Assembly: GCA_043421945.1 (NCBI GenBank)
Contig: JBHOGO010000022.1
Span: forward strand, 1-52,965
Origin: Thaumasiovibrio sp043421945
Lineage (GTDB): Bacteria > Pseudomonadota > Gammaproteobacteria > Enterobacterales > Vibrionaceae
DNA length: 52,965 bases
Direction: 5' to 3'
Below are positions 25,942 to 33,762 of this stretch, one piece after another. The position numbers and the translations under genes are program-made. The notes below the pieces were generated by a model, which did not search any database, was not told where the DNA came from, and saw only the letters and a list, made by a program, of their open reading frames with translations. Numbering within the stretch: the stretch's first letter is position 1; each line of letters opens with the position of its first letter.

Positions 25942-25953
25942 CGGGATTTTAAT

Positions 25954-25978
25954 AGAGGGATGCTTTTCGCATCCCTCT
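25954..25978 (+). terminator. Hairpin after cmoB
   Basis: AGAGGGATGC (25954-25963) pairs perfectly with GCATCCCTCT (25969-25978) across a TTTTC loop. The downstream T-tract is short (TTGC), so termination may be partial. Confidence 0.6.
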
Positions 25979-26033
25979 TGCTAAGCTAAACTATCGCTAA
26001 ATAAATCAAGTAGTAATCATTCAGGAGATTTTG

Positions 26034-26828
26034 ATGATTCGCCGCAGCTTGCCTCTTTTGACTGTCGCCTTTCTTTCAGGTTGTGTCATGACCCAGCAGA
26101 ATCACGATATCGCGCACCAAGAAACGATTGACTCTCTAAGTCAAGTCGAAGTACAACTTCACAACCAAATCGATGACCTCAACGTTCGTGTCGAACAACA
26201 ACTAGACATCATTGGTCAGCTAGAGCAACAAGTTGCCTCAATGGGTTATTCTCTCGATAAAACCAACCTATTACTGGCCCAGATCGCTAACGCAGCAGAT
26301 GGTGACAGTTTACGTAAGCCTGAACCCATTGCTGAAGAAGAAGCGACCTCGACCTCTCCAACCGTCTCCAGTGATTCAGTAGAAAAAACGTTGTTGGGCG
26401 CTCAAGAGTGGGTTTGGCTCGATATGGTCGATAGCTATTTCAAAGCGCGTGTCGATACAGGCGCCACAACATCCTCTCTTAATGCCACTGGTATTCAGCA
26501 GTTTGAGCGTGAAGGTAAGACATGGGTTCGGTTTAACTTAGCTCACATCGATGATGAGCAAGCGGGAGAAGAAGAAATCGTAGAAGCTCGCGTCATTCGC
26601 TGGGTGAAAATTCGACAATCAAACACAAATGAGACAGACCGCCGCCCAGTGATTGAAGCGTGGGTTCGTATCGGTGATTTACGTGAGCGTACACAATTCA
26701 CACTTGCTGACCGCACCAAAATGGAATATCCAATATTGCTGGGCCGTGAGTTTTTCCAAGATATCGCCGTCGTTGATGTGGGCCGTACCTACTTACAGGG
26801 AAAACCTGCTGTCGGTAACCAACAATAA
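26034..26828 (+). CDS. Lipoprotein with retropepsin-like aspartic protease (RimB/DUF785-type) domain
   Basis: The start is ATG at 26034 with AGGAG upstream (a TTG three bases earlier is in frame), giving 264 residues. A lipoprotein signal (LTVAFLSGC, lipid on Cys17) precedes a coiled-coil stretch (about 25-80) and an acidic Ser/Thr linker. The C-terminal domain (about 120-264) carries ARVDTGATTSSLNA with the catalytic-type Asp141-Thr-Gly, and later EYPILLGREFFQDIAVVDV, the signature of the family formerly called ATP-dependent zinc proteases. These belong to the RimB/retropepsin-like group linked to glutamate ligases. I recall similar proteins being named RloA. Here it opens a three-gene cassette and should be anchored in the envelope. 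Confidence 0.85.
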   Translation: MIRRSLPLLTVAFLSGCVMTQQNHDIAHQETIDSLSQVEVQLHNQIDDLNVRVEQQLDIIGQLEQQVASMGYSLDKTNLLLAQIANAADGDSLRKPEPIAEEEATSTSPTVSSDSVEKTLLGAQEWVWLDMVDSYFKARVDTGATTSSLNATGIQQFEREGKTWVRFNLAHIDDEQAGEEEIVEARVIRWVKIRQSNTNETDRRPVIEAWVRIGDLRERTQFTLADRTKMEYPILLGREFFQDIAVVDVGRTYLQGKPAVGNQQ

Positions 26829-26867
26829 TAATAGTGCGCAAAATTTATAAAATCCGTTGAGGAAACT

Positions 26868-28373
26868 ATGGTTTCAAGAACTCCTTTCTACCTCCTGATC
26901 ACTTTATTGATCTTTGGAGGATTAACACTGACTTGGCACCGCCATACTGTTTATGGCGTACCACTTCTTCCTAATCGCAGTGCCCAAGTATGGGAGCTAG
27001 AAGCCCGTATCGAGTTTGATGCCATAGGGGAAGCCGTTAAAGTCTCACTCGCTGCGCCTGGCACCCAAGAAGGCTTCACGTTGATCAATGAGACTAGCTC
27101 TTCACCTGGTTATGGCGTTGCAATGATCGACAGTGAATATGGGCAGCGTGTAGAATGGACCATTCGCGAAGCGGAAGGGCGACAAATCCTATACTACAAA
27201 ACCCAAATGCTTGTCGATGATAAGGCACTATTCGAATCGACAGCGCCTGATAGCGTTTCTCCTCGACTTACCTTTGATAGCTCTCAGCAAAAAGCGGCTG
27301 ATGCTCTACTTGCGACTGCTCGCCAACAGTCTGCGGATAATTTAACCTTTACTCGCCAAGTCATCCTGCAGTTTAACGATGTTAATAACCAGAACGCATC
27401 GCTACTACTTAACTATTTCAATCGTGAAGACCTCATCACAACGCTGTTGGCATTGGAGTCGATTCCTGCACAAATTGTTGGTGGCCTTCAACTTGAAGAT
27501 GGTCGCCGTCGCCAACCCGTGACGCAAATGATTCAAATTTGGGATGGTGAATCATGGTCAATCTTTAATGCAAGTACAGGTGCTGAAGGTAAGCCTGATA
27601 ACCTGATGATTTGGAATCAGTCTGGCGCCTCTATGCTAGATGTCATGGGTGGGCAAAACAGTGCGGTTAGCTTCTCGTTTATTTCTCAAGATATCACCCC
27701 TCAGCGCGCTACAGAGCAAAAAGTAGAAGCCGATAATCTTCTTAATTTCTCAATACACAGCTTACCTATTGAAGAGCAAGCGATGTTTAAGGGAATTATG
27801 CTCGTACCAATTGGTGCACTGGTTGTTGTATTCCTACGAATTTTGGTGGGCTTGAAGACGTCAGGTACCTTTATGCCTGTATTGATCGCGATGTCATTCG
27901 TACAGACACAGCTCTTTACCGGTATTTTTGGTTTTGTCTTAATCGTTGGCGTTGGTCTGATTATTCGAAGCTATTTATCAAAGCTCAACCTGCTGCTTGT
28001 TGCTCGAATATCTGCCGTCATTATCACCGTAATCTTAATTATCTCAGCGTTTACTGTTATCGCTTACAAGATTGGTTTGGTCGAAGGGCTTACCATTACC
28101 TTCTTCCCGATGATCATCCTCTCGTGGACGATTGAACGTATGTCTATCTTGTGGGAAGAAGAAGGCGCGAAAGAGGTATTACTTCAAGGTGGTGGTTCAC
28201 TGCTAACCGCTGTTCTCGTCTACATGGCGATGACAAACGATGTTATTCGCCACCTGACTTTCAATTTCATTGGACTACAGTTCATGATTTTGGCACTCAT
28301 CCTGGTCCTTGGAAACTACACTGGATATCGACTCAGTGAATTACGTCGCTTTAAGCCGTTGGCGGAGGACTAA
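26868..28373 (+). CDS. Inactive transglutaminase domain / multi-TM membrane protein
   Basis: The 501-residue protein starts with a membrane anchor (about residues 5-22). A periplasmic region of about 230 residues follows, of the UUP1/inactive-transglutaminase type, with LLNYFNREDLITTLLALESIPAQ and IWDGESWSIFNASTG lacking an obvious Cys-His-Asp triad. From about residue 303 to 490 there are roughly seven hydrophobic helices. Between two of them lies the conserved SWTIERMSILWEEEGAKEV loop. The family accompanies retropepsin and ATP-grasp genes, as here. I recall related proteins named RloB and linked to osmotic stress tolerance; that link is not visible in the sequence. Its stop is one base before the next gene. 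Confidence 0.85.
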   Translation: MVSRTPFYLLITLLIFGGLTLTWHRHTVYGVPLLPNRSAQVWELEARIEFDAIGEAVKVSLAAPGTQEGFTLINETSSSPGYGVAMIDSEYGQRVEWTIREAEGRQILYYKTQMLVDDKALFESTAPDSVSPRLTFDSSQQKAADALLATARQQSADNLTFTRQVILQFNDVNNQNASLLLNYFNREDLITTLLALESIPAQIVGGLQLEDGRRRQPVTQMIQIWDGESWSIFNASTGAEGKPDNLMIWNQSGASMLDVMGGQNSAVSFSFISQDITPQRATEQKVEADNLLNFSIHSLPIEEQAMFKGIMLVPIGALVVVFLRILVGLKTSGTFMPVLIAMSFVQTQLFTGIFGFVLIVGVGLIIRSYLSKLNLLLVARISAVIITVILIISAFTVIAYKIGLVEGLTITFFPMIILSWTIERMSILWEEEGAKEVLLQGGGSLLTAVLVYMAMTNDVIRHLTFNFIGLQFMILALILVLGNYTGYRLSELRRFKPLAED

Positions 28374-28374
28374 C

Positions 28375-29337
28375 ATGCTATCGCAGTTTACCTCTCCATT
28401 TCGCCTAAAACAAAAAGGCATTATGGGCATGAACCAACGGAACATTAGCTATATCAGTCGCTATAACGATCGTACTAAGTACCCGTTGGTTGACGATAAG
28501 CTACAGACGAAGGTCATTGCACAAAAGCATGGAGCCACCGTTCCTGAATTAATTGGCGTTGTCGATAATCAGGCTGAAGTTAAGCGTATTCATCGAATGG
28601 TGAAAAACTGGCCTGGCTTCGTGATTAAGCCAGCACAAGGCTCTGGTGGTAAGGGCATTTTGGTGATTACTTCCCATAAAGATGGGGTGTATACCAAACC
28701 TTCTGGTAGCACGATCAACGAACAGGATGTAGAGCGTCATATTACTAACACGCTGGCAGGGCTTTTTTCCTTAGGTGGCAAAAATGACGTTGCTATGGTT
28801 GAAAGCTTAATTGAATTCGATGATGTCTTTGATGGCTTTAGCTATGAAGGTGTGCCTGATATCCGCGTTATTGTCTTTAAAGGCTTTCCAGTGATGGCTA
28901 TGATGCGCTTATCGACGTCTCAATCAGATGGTAAAGCGAATCTCCACCAAGGGGCTGTCGGTGTCGGTATCGATATCGCAACCGGTAAAGCAATTAATGC
29001 CGTACAGTTCAATAAGCCTGTTACTCATCACCCTGATACAGGTAAAGATCTCAGCACACTTCACGTACCGCATTGGGAGAATCTGCTCACACTTGCTGCC
29101 AGTGCATGGGAGATGACCGGCTTAGGCTATATGGGTACTGACATGGTACTTGATAAGTCGATGGGACCGATGGTGCTTGAGCTAAACGCCCGCCCAGGAC
29201 TTGCTATCCAAATCGCGAATAACTGCGGTTTGTTACCTCGTTTACGGCTAGTAGAGTACATGGGTGAGCATTTAGAGTACCCAAAACCTGCTGAGCGAGT
29301 TGCATGGTCAGCTGAACAGTTCGGAACCCAACCATAA
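28375..29337 (+). CDS. ATP-grasp alpha-L-glutamate ligase-like protein (RimK-related)
   Basis: The ATG at 28375 is preceded by GGCGGAGGAC, which overlaps the end of the upstream gene, and gives 320 residues; the open frame runs 22 codons further into that gene but is rejected. ATP-grasp features are VIKPAQGSGGKGI (about 83-95), the acidic triad near MVLELNARPGLAIQIAN (about 270-284), and VRVIVFKGFPVMAMMR-like central strands. RimK-type ligases add glutamate or related residues to proteins or peptides. The substrate is unknown. The partner protease and membrane protein upstream are almost contiguous, so the three probably act together. Confidence 0.88.
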   Translation: MLSQFTSPFRLKQKGIMGMNQRNISYISRYNDRTKYPLVDDKLQTKVIAQKHGATVPELIGVVDNQAEVKRIHRMVKNWPGFVIKPAQGSGGKGILVITSHKDGVYTKPSGSTINEQDVERHITNTLAGLFSLGGKNDVAMVESLIEFDDVFDGFSYEGVPDIRVIVFKGFPVMAMMRLSTSQSDGKANLHQGAVGVGIDIATGKAINAVQFNKPVTHHPDTGKDLSTLHVPHWENLLTLAASAWEMTGLGYMGTDMVLDKSMGPMVLELNARPGLAIQIANNCGLLPRLRLVEYMGEHLEYPKPAERVAWSAEQFGTQP

Positions 29338-29410
29338 AGCAACTTTAATTAACGTTAGCTAGTGTTCCGGAACTAAAATCAACATCGCGCTTTCACAGGG
29401 AGGTGAAACG

Positions 29411-30547
29411 ATGCCGCTAACTTTTCCGTCACGTTACGATACAGACAGCGTGAAATGGTCTAAATACGCCAACCGCGATATTTTGCCTTTGTGGGTCGCT
29501 GATAGCGACTTTCAGACCCCCTCTTGTATTACCGAAGCCTTACATCATCGTGTTACTCATGGCGTCTTTGGCTACGGTACGGAGCCTAAAACGCTTTCTG
29601 CGCTCATTGTGCAGAGACTTGTTGAGCGCTACCAATGGCAAATTGAACCCAAAGATATCGTTTACTTGCCCGGACTCGTTACTGGTTTAAACCTCAGTGT
29701 CAGAGCATTTAGTACACAAGACCACAGCGTCCTCTGCCCCGATCCTGTTTACCCCCCCTTTAAAGCTGCTATTAAAAATGCCCAGCGAAAAGCGGTATAC
29801 CAAGAAACACAGCTCATAGATAACCGCTGGTTACCCATTCTCCCCAATAGCAACGCTGCAAAAGATATTCAGTTGGCTATGATGTGTAACCCACTCAACC
29901 CTGGTGGTACAGTGTTTAGACGCCAAGAATTACTGGCTTTTGATCGTATGGCAAAACAACACGATTGGGTTGTCTGTAGTGATGAGATACATTGCGATCT
30001 ACTGCTTGATGAAGCGGCTAAACATGTGCCGTATGCGAGTCTTAATGCCGATGCCGCTCAGCGCTCCATTACCCTGATGGCGCCAAGCAAAACATTTAAT
30101 ATTGCTGGTTTGGGTTGCTCATGGGCCATTATTCAAAACCCGCAATTACGCCGCCAATTCAAGCAACAAATGGCGGGGATGATTCCTCAGGTGAACGTAC
30201 TCGGTTTTGTTGCCGCTGAAGCTGCCTACCGAGATGGAGAAGCTTGGCTCCAACATCAACTTGCATACTTAAGGCAACAGTATCAACGTGTGTATGACGG
30301 TATTAGTGAGATCGATGGTCTGACAATGGCACCACTTGAAGCAACATACCTTGCGTGGATTGATGCCTCTGTACTCAAACTTGAAAACCCCCACGCATTT
30401 TTTGAGCAGCATGGTGTGGGTTTATCACCAGGATCAACATTTGGACATCGCCAGTATGTACGTCTAAATTTTGCTTGCAGTGAAGATATTTTAACCAAGG
30501 CATTAAAACGCATGGCGCTTGCTGTCGAAAGTTTGTCCAAACAGTAG
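29411..30547 (+). CDS. PatB/MalY-type PLP-dependent C-S lyase
   Basis: The 378-residue protein is a fold-type I PLP enzyme of the MalY/PatB group, which cleaves cystathionine and related C-S bonds. Visible are LPLWVADSDFQTP near residue 25, TEP..L and GLVTGLNLSVRAFS in the small cofactor region, CNPLNPGGTVF, CSDEIHCDLLL, and the Schiff-base lysine in MAPSKTFNIAGLGCSW. The C-terminus has NFACSEDIL with the conserved substrate-binding Arg just before (YVRLNF). A ribosome-binding site (GGGAGGTG) precedes the ATG. It is 73 bases after the ligase gene; whether it shares its transcript is unclear. Confidence 0.9.
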   Translation: MPLTFPSRYDTDSVKWSKYANRDILPLWVADSDFQTPSCITEALHHRVTHGVFGYGTEPKTLSALIVQRLVERYQWQIEPKDIVYLPGLVTGLNLSVRAFSTQDHSVLCPDPVYPPFKAAIKNAQRKAVYQETQLIDNRWLPILPNSNAAKDIQLAMMCNPLNPGGTVFRRQELLAFDRMAKQHDWVVCSDEIHCDLLLDEAAKHVPYASLNADAAQRSITLMAPSKTFNIAGLGCSWAIIQNPQLRRQFKQQMAGMIPQVNVLGFVAAEAAYRDGEAWLQHQLAYLRQQYQRVYDGISEIDGLTMAPLEATYLAWIDASVLKLENPHAFFEQHGVGLSPGSTFGHRQYVRLNFACSEDILTKALKRMALAVESLSKQ

Positions 30548-30623
30548 TTTTTTCCTCATTTTATTCTAAAGCAATAGCTTCAGTGGACGATAAAGAGATA
30601 ACATTTTTTATTATCCGGTGAAG

Positions 30624-31133
30624 ATGAAAGTCCATCAGCTTGATAAAGCACAACTGATTAACGAAACTCAGCTTGGATCACGCTTAAACCAATCGGTTAC
30701 ACGCGGGCACCGAGCTGATTTTTCGTTGCTGCTAGCAATGCTATCACCAGATATCCGTGAGCACGCCCCTCTTGACACCCTTGAGATTCCTGACAATTCA
30801 GAAGCCGCATTAAGAACACAGTTCGATTTACCAGAAGCACAAGCTCTAACAGCCGATGAAGATAGCTATGTACGAGGAAGCTTAGAAGCGGCCGCTTTTC
30901 ATGAGGGTGGAATCAGCTCTGCCTTATTGCAGCATTACACTCACCCATCAGCCCTCACCTATCCACCACAAGATACTTTTGGCTACCCTGAACAGGTCTA
31001 TCATAACTTTAGTGGCCATCAACGAAGGCGCTTGCAAGAATCCGCACCGAGTGAACCAAATGTCGCACCTAAAAAACTATTAGATGCATTGACTCTGTCA
31101 AAGCGAGCTCGAGAACTTCACTTAAGGGCTTAG
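30624..31133 (+). CDS. Conserved protein of the VC2046/SO_2500 type
   Basis: The ATG at 30624 is preferred over an in-frame GTG at 30618 and gives 169 residues. The protein is hydrophilic and contains GSRLNQSVTRGHRADFSLLLAMLS, a segment I recognise from a conserved hypothetical family of vibrios and shewanellae annotated as VC2046/SO_2500. No catalytic motif, signal peptide or membrane segment is seen. The function is unknown. It follows patB by about 75 bases on the same strand. Confidence 0.75.
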   Translation: MKVHQLDKAQLINETQLGSRLNQSVTRGHRADFSLLLAMLSPDIREHAPLDTLEIPDNSEAALRTQFDLPEAQALTADEDSYVRGSLEAAAFHEGGISSALLQHYTHPSALTYPPQDTFGYPEQVYHNFSGHQRRRLQESAPSEPNVAPKKLLDALTLSKRARELHLRA

Positions 31134-31325
31134 CTTTCGGCATATAGAAATGCTCGCAACAACTCGCCTTTCAATAAAGCTTTCAGTGATAACCTTAATT
31201 TGTGATCTAGCGTTTGCTTCACGCACTTCGCCATGACAGAGGTCACTTTATAAACACAACAGCCTCTTATTTCAGTATCAAACAGCCAAACTAAATCATC
31301 AAAATAAAATAATATTTAGGTGAGT

Positions 31326-32018
31326 ATGGAAATCAGTAAAAGTGTTGTGGTGGTCACTGAAGCTGGCAGCCCTATAGGCAGAGCCATCGCTTTACATTTT
31401 GCTAGTTTAGGTGCGGTTATTGTCCTTTTAGACAGCCATGTTCCCTCCTTAAACCTGACGCTAAGGGCGTGTGAAAGTTTCGGGCAGCAATGCTTTAGTA
31501 AAATCATTACCGACGAGTCACAGCAAGTTGTTGAGGAATGTTTTGATACGATTAGGCATGAATATGGTCCAATCACTGTCTTGGTGAACTGTTGGCGAAG
31601 TAACCCACTTCCAAGCTTATTTGATAGTGACGGGCTGGAGCAATATTGCCACTCGATGAGTGACATTGTCACCTCTCTATTTCGATTCGGTTGTGTCGCC
31701 GCAAGTCAAATGGCCAAATTCGGCCACCCTGGCGTAATAATCAATGTCGCAGATAACTTTCAAACCTCCTCAAAGCAAGCCGTTAGTGGCACTCGAGCGC
31801 TGATCTCTAGCATTACACAAAGCTGGTCAAAGGAGCTTTCACCTTACCATATTCGAGTCGGTGGGATCGTACCAGCTCGCTTGAATACTGTTGCTCAATC
31901 GACATGCGATGACGAGCTCTATACTCATGTCCAATACGAAATGGTACGAAATGCCGAATATATCGTTAGAAACGACACATTCAGCGGGCGCTTGCTAGAA
32001 GCTGAGTTAGCCATTTAA
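31326..32018 (+). CDS. SDR-fold protein lacking the catalytic tyrosine
   Basis: The ATG at 31326 (with AGGTGA upstream) gives 230 residues; a GTG two codons earlier is in frame. The Rossmann start VVVTEAGSPIGRAIALHF keeps a modified TGxxxGxG loop (T-E-A-G-S-P-I-G), and a VLLDSH strand end follows. In the active-site helix the usual YxxxK is replaced: the lysine is in NFQTSSKQAV, and Gln stands where Tyr should be. The central NNAG-like segment reads LVNCWRS. It is therefore probably not a normal oxidoreductase and may act as a binding or regulatory protein. It is convergent with the GNAT gene. Confidence 0.75.
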   Translation: MEISKSVVVVTEAGSPIGRAIALHFASLGAVIVLLDSHVPSLNLTLRACESFGQQCFSKIITDESQQVVEECFDTIRHEYGPITVLVNCWRSNPLPSLFDSDGLEQYCHSMSDIVTSLFRFGCVAASQMAKFGHPGVIINVADNFQTSSKQAVSGTRALISSITQSWSKELSPYHIRVGGIVPARLNTVAQSTCDDELYTHVQYEMVRNAEYIVRNDTFSGRLLEAELAI

Positions 32019-32067
32019 CAACCTATGGCTGAAGTATGACTATCGTTATTGCCTATCTTATTGTGGA

Positions 32068-32499
32068 CTATGCCCAGCGCATGAGATGTGACGGTTCACC
32101 ATTATGCTCATCGATCTCTTCTCCAATAGCGAGGAAGCCTTGTGATTGATAAAAGCCATAAGCAGCAGTATTTTGTTTATACACATTCAAAAGTAGCTCT
32201 TCCCGATGAGATTTTGCGTCATCAATCATCGTAGCCCCTAGCCCTTTGCCCTGCTGAACAGTTGAAACAAAGATTGCTGCAAGCACGTTACCATGTAAAG
32301 CATAAAAACCGGCGATCTGACCCTGACTTTCAATGACATACAGTTCAGAAGCAGGAAGGTATATATTGCGCATATTTTCAACTTGACCACGCCAGAAATC
32401 TGCCGATACAAAATGGTGAGCTTTTAGCGAGGCCTCTAGCCATATATCAAGTACTCGCTCCATATCGGTATTCTCAAACCTTCTTACTATACTACTCAT
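32068..32499 (-). CDS. GNAT family N-acetyltransferase (YjaB-like)
   Basis: The 143-residue protein is a Gcn5-related acetyltransferase, resembling E. coli YjaB. The N-terminal pattern VRRFENTDMERVLDIWLEAS...HHFVSADFWR is followed by AIFVSTVQQGKGLGATMIDDA, which holds the acetyl-CoA pyrophosphate-binding QxxGxG/A motif (about residues 80-90). Near the end is NTAAYGFYQSQGF, typical of the C-terminal strand. AGGTAA lies upstream of the ATG. The substrate is unknown. It stands downstream of the broken AraC-type regulator on the same strand. Confidence 0.88.
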   Translation of the reverse strand: MSSIVRRFENTDMERVLDIWLEASLKAHHFVSADFWRGQVENMRNIYLPASELYVIESQGQIAGFYALHGNVLAAIFVSTVQQGKGLGATMIDDAKSHREELLLNVYKQNTAAYGFYQSQGFLAIGEEIDEHNGEPSHLMRWA

Positions 32500-32617
32500 A
32501 ACGTTACCTATTTTTTATCTTAACCATCATACTTTAAATTTATAACTACCATCACGTAGTTCAATGAGGAGAAGTGTACAGGGTTGAACGTGAGGAAAAT
32601 TGAAGAAAAGCGACAGT

Positions 32618-33498
32618 TTATAGCTCTTCCACGCCACCATAAACATCAATGGTGAGGTTACGCTGCTTTAGGTACTCTTTTGGCGTGACGCCAATAGCGC
32701 CTTTTAAGTACCGGATTAAGTGTGGCTGATCGCTAAAACCAAATTTATAGGTGACATCTAACCAGTTTATATCAATATCTTTTTGGCGATAAAGATAGGT
32801 TATCAGCGCTTCAAGTCGCATCATCGACTGACATTGCTTCATGCTTATGCCAGCCACACGTAAAAAGTGGCGCTCTATTGTTCGCTGTGAAAGATGAAAT
32901 TGCTCACCCAACGAGGTGACAGAGGCCTCTGCAAGCACCGATTCAATACGGCTTTTACCAGATCACTATGCTTATCAATTGGGCGTTTAGGTAACAGCGC
33001 TGATAAGACATTATCTAACGTATTAATGTAGTAGGATTCATTTTGCTCAATGGCCAAGTCAATGCTTGTAGGCAATAGCGACTCTAGCCGAGCGCCATGA
33101 TCATTTTCGACCGTGATATTCGCTTTCAAAAAAATATCTGACACCGAAGTTTCGCTCACCGAATCAATGAGTGATGAGATAGCATGAAACCCTAAATCAT
33201 GAAGTGCCGTAAGCTTAAACTTTATCCCAATCATAACTAATGCGCTGGAGTGGTCCATCTGATAGGTTTGGCTATGAGGGAACAACCAATGGCTGCCGCT
33301 CCCCGTATACTTTCCTCGATGAGAATGATAGAGGTAGCGCTGTTTATTTGGTGAAATGATAAAGTGCGGATAAGGATCTGGGTTTAACTTTGGAAAAGGT
33401 TGCTCTTTCGCTGCATCTGCAGTGCGATGGATAAACCAGTAACTTTCAATATACTGAGAAACATGCTCATTGTTTGGTGCTTGAATCCATTGAATCAC
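32618..33498 (-). pseudogene. AraC-family transcriptional regulator interrupted by a frameshift
   Basis: Two minus-strand frames together make one regulator of about 290 residues. The first (from 33498, a GTG) supplies an AraC-type effector domain, with YWFIHRT, PDPYPHFIISP and LFPHSQTYQMDHS, and reaches AVLNRC. The second supplies VLAEASVTSLGEQFHLSQRTIERHFLRVAGIS and KFGFSDQPHLIRYLKGAIGVTPKEYLKQR, the two helix-turn-helix motifs. They meet near 32938-32942, where one added base would restore NRVLAEAS. So a single-base loss, or a sequencing error, breaks the DNA-binding domain off. As read, the first frame ends with 15 or so unrelated residues at 32875. Confidence 0.85.
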
Positions 33499-33712
33499 TA
33501 ATGTGTGCTCACTCTCGAGGAAAAGGTATTAAGTACAGAGTCGTCGAAGGATTATAGCAATATTTAAGCCTCTAATAATCATCCAACACACCACCTGCGT
33601 AGAACGGCTCGTCCCTAAAGCGGTAAAGCATCCTCTAATAACTATAGACTCATACTCACCATTGTTAGTTCTCTGCTTCTATTCATCTCTCCATTTTTAA
33701 CCGTCTAAAACG

Positions 33713-33737
33713 AAAAAGCCCGCCAAAACGGCGGGCT
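33713..33737 (-). terminator. Terminator of adhE
   Basis: AGCCCGCC (33717-33724) and GGCGGGCT (33730-33737) form a GC-rich 8-bp stem with a 5-base loop. On the minus strand it runs into TTTTT. It lies 26 bases after the adhE stop. Confidence 0.9.
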
Positions 33738-33762
33738 AAAATGCGCTAACAGTTAATGAGAA

